This document shows, piece by piece, positions 36,170 through 49,400 of a stretch of DNA of 64,000 nucleotides (position 1 is the stretch's first letter; each line of letters begins with the position of its first letter). The translations under genes were made by a program, and so were the position numbers. The notes under the pieces are model-generated. The model worked only from the letters and a program-made list of their open reading frames with translations, was not told the DNA's origin and did no database searches. This DNA comes from Struthio camelus (lineage: Eukaryota > Chordata > Aves > Struthioniformes > Struthionidae), in assembly GCF_040807025.1 (NCBI RefSeq), contig NC_090943.1, positions 125,859,400 through 125,923,399 on the forward strand. The letters are read 5' to 3'.

Positions 36170-39100
36170 CTTGTGCTGGAATTTGTCAGAATGGGTGGGT
36201 GAAACATGGGAACCACACTGTGCAAGAAAGTTAGTATCATACCCAATAGCTATGGCTCCTCTTAACTGTAGAAAGAGGGTCAGAGCAAACCCAGTGAGCG
36301 CTTCAGACCACCAGGCCTGCAGTGAGCGCCAAACCCACGTTCCCTAACTTAGCATGACATTTGTTCTGAAATAGAGGCAGAGGCAGACCTGGATACAAAA
36401 CATCATTTAGTAGCCTCTGTGTACTCCTGACTGCAAGAAATCTATGGCTGAGGAGTATGCAACACAAAATGAATAAAGGACTGCTACTTTTTTGGCTTCA
36501 AAAGATGGGAGTTATCACTGGGGCACGGAGGAGAGAGATTGTCACAGATGAGGCATGCAGCATTGGCTTCCGGCATGAGCAGAGAACTGGGCATCTCATG
36601 CGCAGCTCTCATTTGCTCGATTAGGCAAAAATGCCTAAATGTTAAACCCTCATCATGGTATCATCTGAAGTGACCTGATCTTGTCCAGTTCTACTTGAAC
36701 TGAGAAGATATAGGTGATGTAGCTCTCGCTTATGATTATTTTTAATGCTCCTTTTCTTCTTGTCCTAGATTAGACTAAAAGCCTTGACTTACAAATCATA
36801 ACCTAAAAAGTACTCTCAGGCCTACAAAAAAGTGTATAAAAGTTTATTAGTGTTACTATGTGTCTCCTTTATGAAGGCGACACTTCCAATATGCACTAGC
36901 TCATTAGGTTATATCAGTCTGTATTCTGCATTTTACAGCTGGTAGAGAAAGCTTTTATGGAAACACCAGCCTCTCTAGCTGCAAAACCTTTTGAAGACCA
37001 GATTTTCCAGTTCTTCTTATTCTTAAACTGCCTTCTTCAACTCCCTCTAGGCGTGGCCTGCTGTTTCAAAACTTAGCTTCCATACATGCCATGATTTCTA
37101 CACCTGGGAAGAGCATAAAATCTCAAATAGAGGACAAAAACTTAAGAAGTCTGGGGAAAACCTGGACAAGAAGAATCTGAAAAGATGTATGGTAGCCCCA
37201 AAATGGGGAAAGTGGTGCATCGCAAGCTTAATGATTAAGTTAACCACTTGTGAACCAAATTCCAGATATGCCTGACAGTCCTGAATTCAGCTATCAGAAG
37301 CTATGGTGCTGAGTACTTAGTGCCAGCAGCAAAGATCTCATATGCTTGAACTTTCTCCTACATGACTCAGACTGTTCCCAAGTTCCTGAGCTATTAATAT
37401 AACTACAGGGAGGAAGAGAAAAAGAAAAGCTTCTACCCTCCAAATGAGCTATGGAATAATCTGAGATCAGTTCTAAAAGACTGTTATCGTGTTCTATAGA
37501 AAACATGAAAAAAGCCATGAGCTAACAGGCAACCTGTTTAAAATTCGGCTTCCTTGGTTATGAAACGTCATCAGCTTAAAGAACAGCAGTTGCATAGTGA
37601 AAGGAAACGTGCTTCAGAGTACCCTATAAACATAATATTAAATGTACTTAACATAATGAAAAATAAAATTAATTATGAAAGATTGAGGACAAAATAGCAG
37701 TTTAGTGGCAGAAACATATCAACTTTAGAGATGGTAAACAGTATCCTCAAGAAATCATAGAGGAGATTTGTTCTACCCCTACAAACAAATGACAAAATAT
37801 TCAAAAAAAAATCTTTGTTCTTATAAACCTGAAGAAGAAAATTGCAAAGAGAAAGGATCTTAAGAACTTTTCAAAAGATATTAGTCAGATACCTCCCCTG
37901 TATTTTTAATGTCAACATTTTCAAGTTCGCTTTTTAAAATGGAGAACTTTGAGAGCGGTAGAAACATATGACATGCGAAGAGATTGTTGCTTACTGCTTG
38001 CCTACATAGCACAGATGGTCTTTAGAAACTGCAACACTGACTTAAGTAAGCTGTTTATAAATACTGAAGATCAGGCTGTAGTTAAATATATCCCATTGTC
38101 CACCAGTATGGAGATATTTTATTCCAGAGGTCGAATTTCCATATACGATCCCATTGTTCAGAGAAGGGCCCATATTTTCAAAAAACCTGACATTCACTTA
38201 AGTTTCTAGATAAAGCCTGCAGATACAATTGTAGCATCTGTAGAATGATATTTTGAGAGTCCAGCATCTAAGGAGGTTATTTCTTTCAAAGTATCACCAT
38301 TTATTTTAGTGGTCAAATTCAGATTTTGTGAATGAATCAAGGATCAATTTTTTTTAATGAAAGAAAAGCCATTTAAAGCTTCAGTTGTTAACAGACGTCA
38401 ATAAAGTGACATTCTGTTTATAAACTTTGATTGGGCCAGCACCGTAAGGAAGTATGAGTGATACTTTCTCAGAATATGGACGTGTCTAAAACTTTCTGTA
38501 AGAAAGGTATCAGCCTAGTGATTTTTTGAATAAATAGAGATAAATCTTCTCTGGCAAAGAACAGTCAGGGGTTTATACACTCAGACCTGGATGGAGATCA
38601 CAATATGCATTTCTACATGCATAGGTCAGGGAGTTGTCCTCACCTGCAGAGCAGAAAAGATCTCTCCTTCTGTTGCGATGTGCTGAACTACTCTAAAAAT
38701 CAGAAACAGCATTCTCCAGCGCTCCTCTTTGAAAAACGGAGGTTCTCACCAGACTGCTGCAAACCCTATGGGCTACACGCCTATTGCAGCAGACACCTCT
38801 CAGTGCTACGAGATTTTTATCTAGTTACTGCATTCACTCACTAATCCCTTACATGTTTCTTCAATGACAAGGGGGAAGGGGGATTCACACCCCCAGATTT
38901 GTAACAGCTCAAGAGAAGGATAAAGCAAGGTTTATTCTGCACTTCAAACTTTCTGTCATTTTCTGTGTTTCCTTTAACTCTTGGTTTCCACTGAAAGGAA
39001 CTCGGAGTATTTTTTAAGTGTGCTCTTGGTTTAGCTTGTCAGGTACATCTTCTCTTGTGTTTGATTTTATGGTATAGTGGTGCTATGTAGCAGGTAGGTA

Positions 39101-42100
39101 AGATAGCGTGTGCTGCCTCCAGAGGAGGAAGCTAGGCAGCTGGAGCTCACTGGCAGTGGACCTGGATTCATCTGGTGAGATTCAGCTAGCACTTTGGGAA
39201 TTCGCCCAGTATTGCAGGACAGCCTATCCATCTGGAGTTTACAAATCCCTGAGCTATATGTGTAACCATGAGACTCTGTGTGATCACTTCAGTGACCAAG
39301 CCTGTGTGCTGCCATCTGGATTGTCAAGCCCAGCTCCATGGTCGGCCCCGAACTGCTACGTTTCCATTGGCCTGAGCAATCTTGTCCTTGTCTCAAGGGA
39401 TTCACAATCCAAAGTGACAAAAGGCTAGTTGCACTCTCTAGTATAACTACCGGGAGGAGATAGACTCCTGGCCCCGTGTTCAGAGCTGAGCCTTCGGTGG
39501 CAAGAGCAACAGTGCGGGAACTTCCACGGTGCCCTAAGTGAAAAGGGGTTCAGCCTCTGTTCTCTACTTGCATTTCTGTTTTCTTTATTACTGTCCGAGG
39601 AATTTAATGTAGATTTTTTTGGATGATATTTGTCTATATTCTCTTTCCTTTCAAGAAATTGACAGTAAATTTACCTTTTATATATCTTTAAATATTCCCT
39701 GCATGTTTTTATCTCTATTTTTATCAGCTTTTATCCCTGTCTCTAGTGCTACTTCACAGTCTCCAGCTACATTAATTTTACATCCTCTTTTCTTCTAACC
39801 AGAAAAAGTGAATCGAGGCTACTTCTTATCATTTACATATACTCACAATCTTTTTTGTTTCTTTACACTTGAAGAAAAGATTGGTTTCCACATATACTGT
39901 TTCTACTGAAGATAGAATTCCATGTTCTTGTTCCTTCTAGACTGTAGACCCTTTAAACGGAACTGCTGATTTTTCTTAATGACAAAGAGATAAATGGTAG
40001 CAATGTCAACATTGTTTGAGACTGCTTAAGACTGGGTTTTTGTCTGCATCAATAATTCTCTGTCACTTTTGTTCTTAAGGTTACTGGTACTGCAGTATAG
40101 CTGTTCTATTCTGACTAATTTGATCTTCTTCAGTTTCTTTGGACCTGATTTTACAATGTTCCACTTTATTTTCCACAGACACCAGTCTTGCCTTGTTAAA
40201 GTGTCTTTCTGTGGATAAGACAATTAAATGGAAGAACAAAGAATGCCTGGCAATGGTAGAATACTATCATGTTATTCCTTGAGAAATAATGGCAAGGTTA
40301 ATTTAGGAGGATCCCCCTCATTTCCAGAGACTAGATACAAGAGCTGGCTATTCTTTCACATGAAATATGATGCATCTGTACTTTGGAAAAGTCGTTTCTA
40401 AAGTAGGTAGTGGACCACACCTTCACAGATTGACATTTACTACATTTGACAGACAGAGCCTCTGCTTCCTACTGTGGGGAGAAGGAGTTGCCCTTTTATT
40501 AGTTTTCTTTATCACTTATTCTGGACCTTCTCTTCTTACACTGCACTGTAGTTAGACCAGAGAGGAAATGTGAAATTCTACTGAACTTACCTTGTTGGTG
40601 TTCTGACCAACTAACGGGAAAAAATGTTTTATATGTACAAACAAAATTTGTAATGTAAGACATATCCCTACCACCACAGTACAATCCAGAGATTATAACC
40701 TTTCCCCTGCTCAGATTGCACCATTTTTCTGTTTAAGCATGTTCCCCCCCGCCACATATGGCAGCTCTGGAGAGAGGACCCAAACCTCAGTCTCCTAGGC
40801 CCAGCATCAGCTCCCTCTGACTCTTTCCATCCTAAACATGAGAGATTCTGTCCCACGACTTATCCTCCTAGCTAACCGCCACCCTTACAATGGAGATCTG
40901 AGAAGTTCCTGTACATGGTCACAACCTAGAAAGTTTAATGATGCAAAAAAGAACATGCAGCTGTTGTTCATACAAGTAGGAAATAAGCCATCTATTCCTT
41001 TCATGTAGCAAATAATAGCTTTCTCCTACTAGGAAGGTGGTTTAGGAAAGGGAAGGACAGAATTAGTTGTTGTTGTCTTACACTAAGTAGTTTCAGATAC
41101 TTTGAGGTGTCTTGAATTACAATGCTTTGCATTCCTGCCCTTCAAATATACATATGGTCTATGGATTCGTTCTTTGCTTCCATTTCTTACTAACCACAAT
41201 ACAATAATTCTAAAAGTGCATTGTTTTTGGAGGTTTAGGTTATATATGTAGAAACGGAGGCATACTTACACATTCTAATTCACAATGCCACTGGAAGAAG
41301 AGATTTTTGCAGCAGGTTCTTGCATCTTCTCATATGGAGGTAGAGGAAGGCCTGTCATGAGTGGCCCTCTCTATTTCACATGGCACAGAAGAGACCATGG
41401 CCCTTCATGACAGCAGGGTACCAGAACAAATCTGGGAAAAATAGGATACATTTGAATGCAAGGCCTTATATGCCTGCACTTCCTTAGATCTGCCCCTAAC
41501 TCTTTGACAGACCACTTACCCTGGTGCAGAAAGGCAGAGAGAGAGGAGTATATTCCCTCCTCCCAATCCAATAAACCCGCTCACCTCTCACTAAGTGACT
41601 TTGAACTAAGCACTTTGATGACTCCACCTGCCAAGCACAAAACCTGATCAGAACCTACGCACTGATCTTCTGAATATATTTCTGATTGTGGAAGAAGGAA
41701 GGCAGCAAAGTCTGGCTGTCTCTTCTCTTCATGGTGCTGCTGGGGTACATGCAGGGCAGAACCCACAGTTTGACATCATTACTCTGATGCAAAAGCAGAC
41801 AACAAGACAGAATAATTTAATTTTGTCTTTAAAGGGCAGAATACACACCCCCTTTCCAGGATGGGCCATGAAAGAAAAAAAAAAAAAAGCTTTATGCATA
41901 GGAGCTTCTCACCATCTCTTCCCCACATCCCTGCAGCTTTGATTTAACTGACTAGCATACAGGTGACAGCAGCGATAATGATGATAGCAGGGGTTACAGT
42001 ACTGGGAGGAAAGCCAGAGCTGGGCTTCACAGGGGTACAGTGGTAGCGTGCCTGGTGGCATGTGGCTCAGACCCCACCACCATGTCACTCGCCTGCTCTG

Positions 42101-42240
42101 CCTCACGTCCCCATCCCCATACACTCCTCACTGCCTTGATTTATTCAGTGGAGGAAGCCCTGGCAGGCGTCACCCCGAGCCCTGGTACTAACACAACTGG
42201 CCTTGGACAAGGTACACATTGTCTGGCCCTAGCATTGCCT
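36170..42240. other. Spacer between FABP4 and PMP2, no FABP9 seen
   Basis: About 6 kb. In mammals FABP9 lies here on the same strand. I looked for exon-like FABP segments (the DYMKEL end with donor, the TFKNTEISF block, the QKWDGKE block, the C-terminal CTRIYEK) on the plus strand and saw none. The longest open frame (39108-39428) has no FABP motifs or splice context. The interval otherwise holds AT-rich DNA, an A-run at 41875-41888 and GC-richer sequence approaching PMP2 from about 42000. Confidence 0.6.
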
Positions 42241-42246
42241 CTCCTA

Positions 42247-42288
42247 TTGGCCCCTCCTGCCCGTTATAAGAATGGGGCATCTTTAAAA
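42247..42288 (+). promoter_or_regulatory. PMP2: PMP2 core promoter elements
   Basis: An inverted CCAAT box (ATTGG, 42247-42251) and a TATA-like TCTTTAAAAG (TTTAAA at 42283-42288) stand 150 and 114 bases before the ATG; a second AT-rich candidate, GTTATAAG, begins at 42264. Upstream, ACATTGTC (42217-42224) is one mismatch from a SOX-type site in reverse. SOX10 drives PMP2 in mammalian Schwann cells, but a single short match is weak evidence. Confidence 0.55.
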
Positions 42289-42396
42289 GGAGGCGACTGA
42301 GATCTGAGTCAGTGGCACAGTCCCTCTGCCTCCCTCCAAGAGCTGCTGTTGCCACTGCGTTTCTCTGGAGGACCGCTGCCTTGTAAAGCCAATACA

Positions 42397-45300
42397 ATGT
42401 GTAACCGATTTGTGGGAACCTGGAAGCTCGTCTCCAGTGAAAATTTTGATGATTATATGAAAGAATTGGGTGAGAAATGTTATTCTCTTTTTTTTAATAA
42501 GTTTTCTTTAGCAATGTCTTTTCTTCATCTTATGCTTTGCTCACAGGTAATGTCTTCTTCTTGGCCATAAGCACTTTAATTACCTTCTAGTATGATCTCA
42601 TGTATTACTGTTAGCATCTAAAATGGAAAAGTTACTAGATTATTACAATAAATTTACTTCTGTCTAACTGATCTGAATGATCTATTTTCCTGTAATGAGT
42701 AGGATCTACGGAGATGCAGGACTTCTTTGGTTTCTCTTGATTGCACTATTAAACTCATGACTTGTGATAATTTACAATATATAATGGAGCTGATGTCTCA
42801 TGACACTTGGGTTTCAGAGGTCTAAACTCTATGAATGAATCTATCTGTTACTGAAGAATGCCAGGAATGTAATAAATTGAGCATTGTTTTTTAGTTTAAT
42901 GCTGACTTCATCTCTATATAGCAAGTGCAAAGACAGTCAGTTCCAGCATTTCTTTTGCTATATAAATGATTCACTGAAACATTAATTCTCTTTATTTGAA
43001 AGGTTAAACTGAGTAACAAAAGAACTTCAGTTAATTAATTAAGCAGAGTAAATGTGGGATGAAAATCTAGCTACAGACATTTTTCTGAAGATCTGAACAG
43101 AATTGTTTCAGTATTGAGTAATTACTGCAGCTAGTGTTATACTTTACAGATAACTTTATATCCTTTTGTGTCCATCTTTTCATCTGAGCATACCACAGAA
43201 TTAACAAAGGCATTAACTATAGCTATCCCTGTTCTGCTTTTATAAAATGGGGCTACATCATCAGTGGCCTTTATTCTAATTTTCCTCAGACCTCGTAACT
43301 TGTTGACCATGAATTGAGAAGAATAGCACAAGGTAATATAAAAGACTCTTGACATAGGATTTTTACTGAAGTTTTCTGCACCTCTGCACTCTTATATTTC
43401 AATTTCTTTTTATTTATTGCCTGAACTTTTCACTGAGATTCAGACATTAGGATCTTTAAGCAGTGGTAGTAGTAACCTAGGAATTGCTTGGGCACCAGTA
43501 TATTTTGTGCTTTGAAGAATAAGCACCAGCATACTGGGAGTTCAGTCACTAGTTTCTTCCTTGCAGCTGGTCAGCAAAAGCTCAGATTCCCAAATTTGTC
43601 AAGAATAGCAAAAATAAAAGGATTTTTGCAAGATATATGAGTTATAGTCCTTCTCAATGCATTTTTCTACCCATTCTATCACTGCACAGAAACAATACAG
43701 GTTAGTAACCGTCTAAGTTTCTGCTTAGCTAAATGTACACAGCTGTATACACGTGTATATCTTTATTTCTTGCTGGAGATACATCAGCTGGGGATGCCTG
43801 AACCTCTGAAAGCAATACTGTATGCAGCTTCCACATATGAGGAAGCAGTGTCTCATCTGAATCAGACATTATAGTATTCAAGAAGAAACTTTTCATTATT
43901 TTTTCACAGAAGTTTTATGAAATTATAATGAGTTTCTTGCTTCCTAGGATGTAATGCTATTTTTTTTTTCTAATTTATAGGAGTGGGCTTAGCTGCCAGG
44001 AAACTAGGTGGCTTAGCAAAGCCTGATGTGATCATCAGTATGAAAGGGGACATAGTAACTATCAGAACTGAAAGCACCTTCAAAAACACAGAGATCTCCT
44101 TCAAACTGGGCCAGCAGTTTGATGAAATGACAGCAGATGACCGGAAAGTCAAGGTAAGGTGGCTAACAATCTCTAAACGATCTCTAAGGGATCCTGACGT
44201 CCTAGAATTGAGCCAGGAGGAGTTTTTCCGCTATGAAATTTCCAAGCTATTCAAGAAAGTACCGAAAGAGGAAACAGTATGGTGCTGACATCAATGTTAC
44301 TAAGTGTGTCTTTAGTAGAAAATGTGGATCTTGCTATCCAAAAAGTGAATTGTTACTCTAATCTACGAAGCTTGGATCACATTTTGAAACTCGTCTCTTG
44401 GCCTTTGCAGAGTGTTGTAACCCTCGAGAAAGGGTCATTGCTGCAAGTGCAAAAATGGAACGGCAAAGAGACCACGATAAGGAGAAGACTGGTTGATGGG
44501 AAAATGGTGGTGGTAAGTACCTATGCTCTCCCTCCTTGTAAACTGCCAAATGGTAGAAGGATGAAGCCTTCAGTTTGTTTCAGTCTAAATTATCTATCAA
44601 CTTTGACTTTCTCTTTGGCTTACAAGAGAAATAAAGAGGGAGAAAAGGGAAAACAAGCTTAGGAAACAAGTTGGAAGGAAATAAATCTTATTCCTTACAA
44701 CAAATTGTCTTTAAAGTGATTATATTGGCAGAGCTGCCATGATCTGAGAACGTATTTACTGCTCTCAAAGTTATTATTCTGAAAACAAATGAGCCTCTCA
44801 AGCAATAGGAACCTGTGAAATGCAAAGTTTGCAAGTCATATACATCTAAGCCTGGACTAGCTCTGTCTTTCCTTCTTTCTATATTCAGAATAAAGCACGT
44901 CCACTTTAGGTTTTACAACTTTTCCCATGTCTATTTCCATTAATGCCAATCAGTTCAGAAATGTATGTTTGCTCTGTCCGTGTCAGCATGCCAGGCTCAC
45001 TAAGCGGGTGCCTGAGGTTTTTTGCGTGAAAGCTGCTGTCTCTGGGTCTTCTTGCGATAATAAACTATAGCAGGGACTGACAGGTCCTGACAGCTCCACT
45101 GAAAGCCCTCGGTACTATGAGAGCTGAGTCTCTGAGGAAGGCTAGGGAGTGGTGACTTTCCCTCATTATCTCTTTCTCTCACCAAGGCTAACCTATCTTT
45201 CTCCAACAGACACACAGAAAGCCACAGGAAAGCCAAGCCAGTATAATAATACATTTTAGGGGCCTTAGTTGTAGTACTTCTTAATAGAATTAAAATTTTA

Positions 45301-46238
45301 TCATTGAATAAAGTAAAGTACTTTGTTCGTTAAAGTTTTTAAAGAGAAGAGCAAAATTAGTTTGGTAACTTGTTTGAAAATAGCAGCAATAAGCCTTAAT
45401 ACCTGAGTTCTCACTGCACTTTGTTTTAAACTCTAATACTTTTGGAAGGTTGATTTGATTTTGCATTTTATTGTGGCTGCGTTTCTCTGTAAATCTCTCC
45501 TAATTACTAAAACGTCTTTGAAGAGCTGAGCAGAGAGGCAGGACCCCTCTTCCACCGATGTCCTGCCGTCTGCGGGACAGAAGCCTCCCTAAAGCACCTT
45601 GGCACATTGCACATTGGCGGGGATAAGGCACAGCAAACCTCATCAGTCTGCAGAGGACAAGGTCTCTGTGACGCTCCTCTCTCCCCCGTTGCTCAGGCCC
45701 TGTAGTTGTGAGTCACCAGGAGCCAGGCAAGGGTGAGACAGTCAGCAGAAACGTTTTGTGATTCATAAACCCAAAGTTTTATAGGCCAGAGACCTGACCT
45801 CTGAAATTACATAGCCCACTTTTACTCCCATAAATAAAATTATTTTTTTAAATTGAAAGCGTTCATGGGCTGTAGTATAATAAACCAGGTAAGGCTGATA
45901 TTTCTGTCAGGTCAGGTAAATATGTTTCTGGAAGCTGAGCAAAACTGAAGAAGCTACATTGCTACCACTTCTCCTTGATTTTGCAATGTATTTATCATTA
46001 TATGTCACTTAAGTAAGCCTGATGCTGTTAAAATAGCAACTTTTTCCACAGCTTTGCTGTTTGCTCTAAAAATAACACAGAGGTGTATAATATGAAATCT
46101 GGATTTTCACTGATTTTGGTGGTCACTCAAGCAGAGGCACCTGCCGTCAGTGAGAGTTTTAAATTAATATTTTATTTTGTGTCTTAGGAATGTGCCATGA
46201 AAGGAGTTGTCTGCACCAGAATCTATGAGAGAGTGTGA
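42397..46238 (+). CDS. PMP2: Peripheral myelin protein 2 (FABP8, myelin P2)
   Basis: Four coding exons: 42397-42469, 43981-44153, 44411-44512 and 46188-46238 (73, 173, 102 and 51 bases; introns 1511, 257 and 1675, all GT-AG; phases 1, 0, 0), giving 132 residues. It begins [20 protein letters not shown] and ends [25 protein letters not shown] and [15 protein letters not shown] identify PMP2 and separate it from FABP4. Ligand residues R107, R127 and Y129 are present, and C118 and C125 correspond to the pair able to form a disulphide in mammalian P2. Many Lys and Arg residues (RRR at 106-108) fit the basic character of P2, which binds and stacks myelin membranes and carries fatty acids in Schwann cells. 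Residue 2 is Cys, where human has Ser. It is in tandem with FABP4 and likely arose by duplication. No damage was seen. Confidence 0.97.
45760..45830 (-). mobile_element. Possible CR1 3' scrap in PMP2 intron 3
   Basis: Read on the minus strand, GGGCTATGTAATTTCAGAGG, then TCAGGTCTCTGGCC and TTTATGAATC resemble, with a deletion, the older CR1 3' tail (CTATGGCCTGTGTTATACAG, GAGGTCAGACT, TTCTGGCC, CTATGAATC). Too short and diverged for certainty. Confidence 0.3.
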
Positions 46239-46411
46239 AGAAATTCCTCCTCTGCACCAGACTGGGACTGGCTCTTAAAACTCAGCTTAGTTCAGTGACC
46301 AAAGCCTCACGCTTCTTTATTTTCTTATTTCCTTTTATTGGGAAAATGGCTACATTATAATTTGATATTTCAGAGCCATAGTGCAACTAATCCAAAGTAT
46401 TGTGGTGATTC

Positions 46412-46417
46412 AATAAA
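46412..46417 (+). terminator. PMP2: PMP2 polyadenylation signal
   Basis: Canonical AATAAA 174 bases past the PMP2 stop codon, followed by GTGTTTGCCTCTG about 20 bases later as a plausible GT-rich downstream element. Cleavage is expected near 46435. Confidence 0.85.
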
Positions 46418-46439
46418 AGCTTCTCAACACAGAAAATAG

Positions 46440-49400
46440 TGTTTGCCTCTGCATAAACGATTTAGGTTTTCTTCCTTGGATGCTGTCCATCTTTTCTGTT
46501 GTTCCTGTCTGTATAAGGGGTCAGACTATTTCTGAGTAAAACAGTGAAACACAAGGGATTTGTCTTATGAGGGGGTTAACACTTTTCCCCGATATATGTA
46601 ATAATTCTCATCTCAAGGCTTCAATATTCCTTTCCTGTTAATGACTTTATTGCTAAATAATTCCTAAAGGGAAATCACCCTTACCGTCAGATTTCTTGAC
46701 TTTCAGTAAATTTCTTGCTTCAACCTTATAGTTTTTCCATCCTTGTTGTACCACCTTTCCTTTTAACTAAGGAAAAAACAGACAAACCCTGGACTACTTC
46801 TGGAAACTGATTTAATCAAAAAGAGTTCTAGCAGCTTATTAATTTTTGTCTCCATTAGCCAGTATCCTGTGATACCACAATATTTGTGCTAACCACATAC
46901 AACGGAACCTTTCATCCCTAGGTATGTGGGAAGCTTGCAGTGGCCTCCGTGCTGTTACACTGGACTTTCCATGCCTTTGCTGGGGGACTAGATGCATGTA
47001 TTTATTTTGGCTTGCTGTGAGCTGCAGTGCTGACATGAACCTTTGCTTACTGCTTTTACAGACCAGAACATGAATTCTCAAGGCTAAGAGAGATCCTGAA
47101 TGTCATAAGTTAAATTGATGTGGCCAAGCAGAGAGTTTAAAAACGGATATTGTATGTAAATGCAAAATGTAAAGGTAACCTTTTTTCTCTGTCCATCACT
47201 GGAAAAGCTAGAGACCGGGGTTCAGCTTTGGAGACAGCTGCCAGAAAGCAATCAAAATGGGTCCTAGAAAACATGAGCTGTGGGAAAAGGCTGAACAACT
47301 TATGGAGAGATGTTTTAAAGAATAGTTTATTCTGGCCTCCGACCTAAACAAGGAGGGGCCACAAATTCTCCATGATACCATTAAAACTCACCTCTGTGAG
47401 TATCAGAGGATCTGGGTCTCTAAGTCCTCAGTAACTGTAGCAAGAAATGGAGTCACCAAGGCAAAAATGACACCCATGGTAAAATCTTTTGTGAACAGAT
47501 TGTAGTCATAGATTTTAACTCAAGACCATCCACCAGGCTTCCCTCAAACCAGCCACATGACACGAACTGCTGTTGCAATTAAACCTCTCCAGCTCTTCAC
47601 GTTTATTTTTCTGGATTCCTAACAATGGTCTACAGCACATAATTAAAAATAAATATCCCCCAGTTCAGAATCCGCAGTGTATGTGATGGCCTGAAACTGA
47701 CGGATGAGTTTGGATTTTTGCTCTGTCGTTACTTCACGCTCTCACTTTGCAGTGTAAGACAGTCCCGGTGAGGGTGTCAGAGCAGCCCGCGCTGGCCAGG
47801 CTCCTGGAAGATGGAAGCGGCAAGTACCCCGCCAAGCAGAGCTTGTTGCTCTCTCTCCTGAGTCGTGGGGAAAGGAGCAGTGGCTGCTGCGGAAAGCTCT
47901 TTGTTTCCTTGGCTTTTCTTACAGCAACCTGAAACTGTTCCACTGAGGTTAAATGGCATATTTGCCTCTCCAACAAAACAGCATTCTTCAGATTTTTTTT
48001 ATTTCCTCAAGAAAAGGAAGCAAATATTCACTTTGGTATGAACTATTTTTTCTTTTTTTCCCAGAGCTGGGAACAGAAGAAAGAAAAAGAAAAAGGACTA
48101 TTCACCTAGTCCCCATTCATTTATTTACTGTCTTCTCCTTTTGTGTGCTATAACCCATCACCCTTCTCTTCTCTATATGGAATTTTTAGTTACATTTTTT
48201 TCTAGAGATTTGGGATTAAAATAATTGTTGCTTTGGGCTTTTTAAATTCCTGACTAAATGTAGTTTTGCTATTAGGAGGCTAGTATTTGGCACATTCACT
48301 CTATACAGAGGTCACTTAAAAATGTCATGAGAGCTGGGGACTTTCCGAAACAGGAAAAGTGTAACTGAATTGATAGTGTTGAAGGCAAAAACGATAAAGC
48401 AGGTGGTACAAACTAGCACAGAAATTGAGGGCTTTGGGATACTGGTGTCTGTAAAGCAGTCCTGGGGGGGTTTCCTGGAAAATTTAGGGCATCTGTGAGG
48501 TCTCAAGGCCGTTTTTTTGGCCATTTCCTTGGCTTGCGTGTGCACTCATATAATTCAATGTTAATAACCTGATGCTGACGTGTAAATCTGTTCATTTAAA
48601 CCAGCTGGCATGATCTAGCGCCCGGGTAATGAAGAAACTGGCTGATTTTAGAGGGCTGCAATCACACACACTCCTCCTGGGTGTCACACTTTTTCTGGGT
48701 GTTGCAAGGCTCTGATAGGCCTCCTTTCCCCTACCGTTTGCCTCAGCGGTGGGAGCCAGCCTTCAGTGCCCACATGGGGCATTCGTTGCTACAGAGCGGC
48801 CAGAATCACCCAGCCCTGCGGCAAGCAGGGCACGATGAGAGCCTGCGTTAATCCAATTGCTCCCACAGGGACCACTGAAATCAGGTGTACCCACCGGCCC
48901 GTGAGTCCTGCGACTGTTGCCTTGGACTGGACAGAATTTGGCTGTTTGTGATGGAAAGTGTCTGTTGGAGGCATAGAGCTACATCTGTGATGCTGTACCT
49001 CTGCTCCCTCCTCTATCCGCACCCCAGGGTTTTTCAGGGAAGGGCAGGGCAAGGAAGGGAAGGGAAGGGAAGGGAAGGGAAGGGAAGGGAAGGGAAGGGA
49101 AGGGAAAAATGGAGAGCTGAGGGAGAGAGGGAGGCCACTGACTTTCAAGAAAGGAAATCTTTATCCCTACTGATATCTCACATAGCAAGTTTAAACTTTT
49201 CTTGAATGCTTTCGTAAAGTTAACTTATGTGGCAGATTGGGGAGGGGGCTGTGTTATTAAAGGAATTGTGCTTCGTAAGACGTCGTCACCACTTGCAATA
49301 TTTCCTCTGGAAGAAATAACTTATTGTGCTGATAAACACTGGATGGTACAGAAATTGCTCAACTATGTCTTTTAAGATGATGTTACCTTCACTAATTTTT

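Noticed and set aside
39108-39428. 106-residue open frame between FABP4 and PMP2 with an RRKLG string
   Set aside because: The RRKLG string is isolated. The surrounding residues do not follow FABP exon 2, and there are no 173-base splice boundaries.
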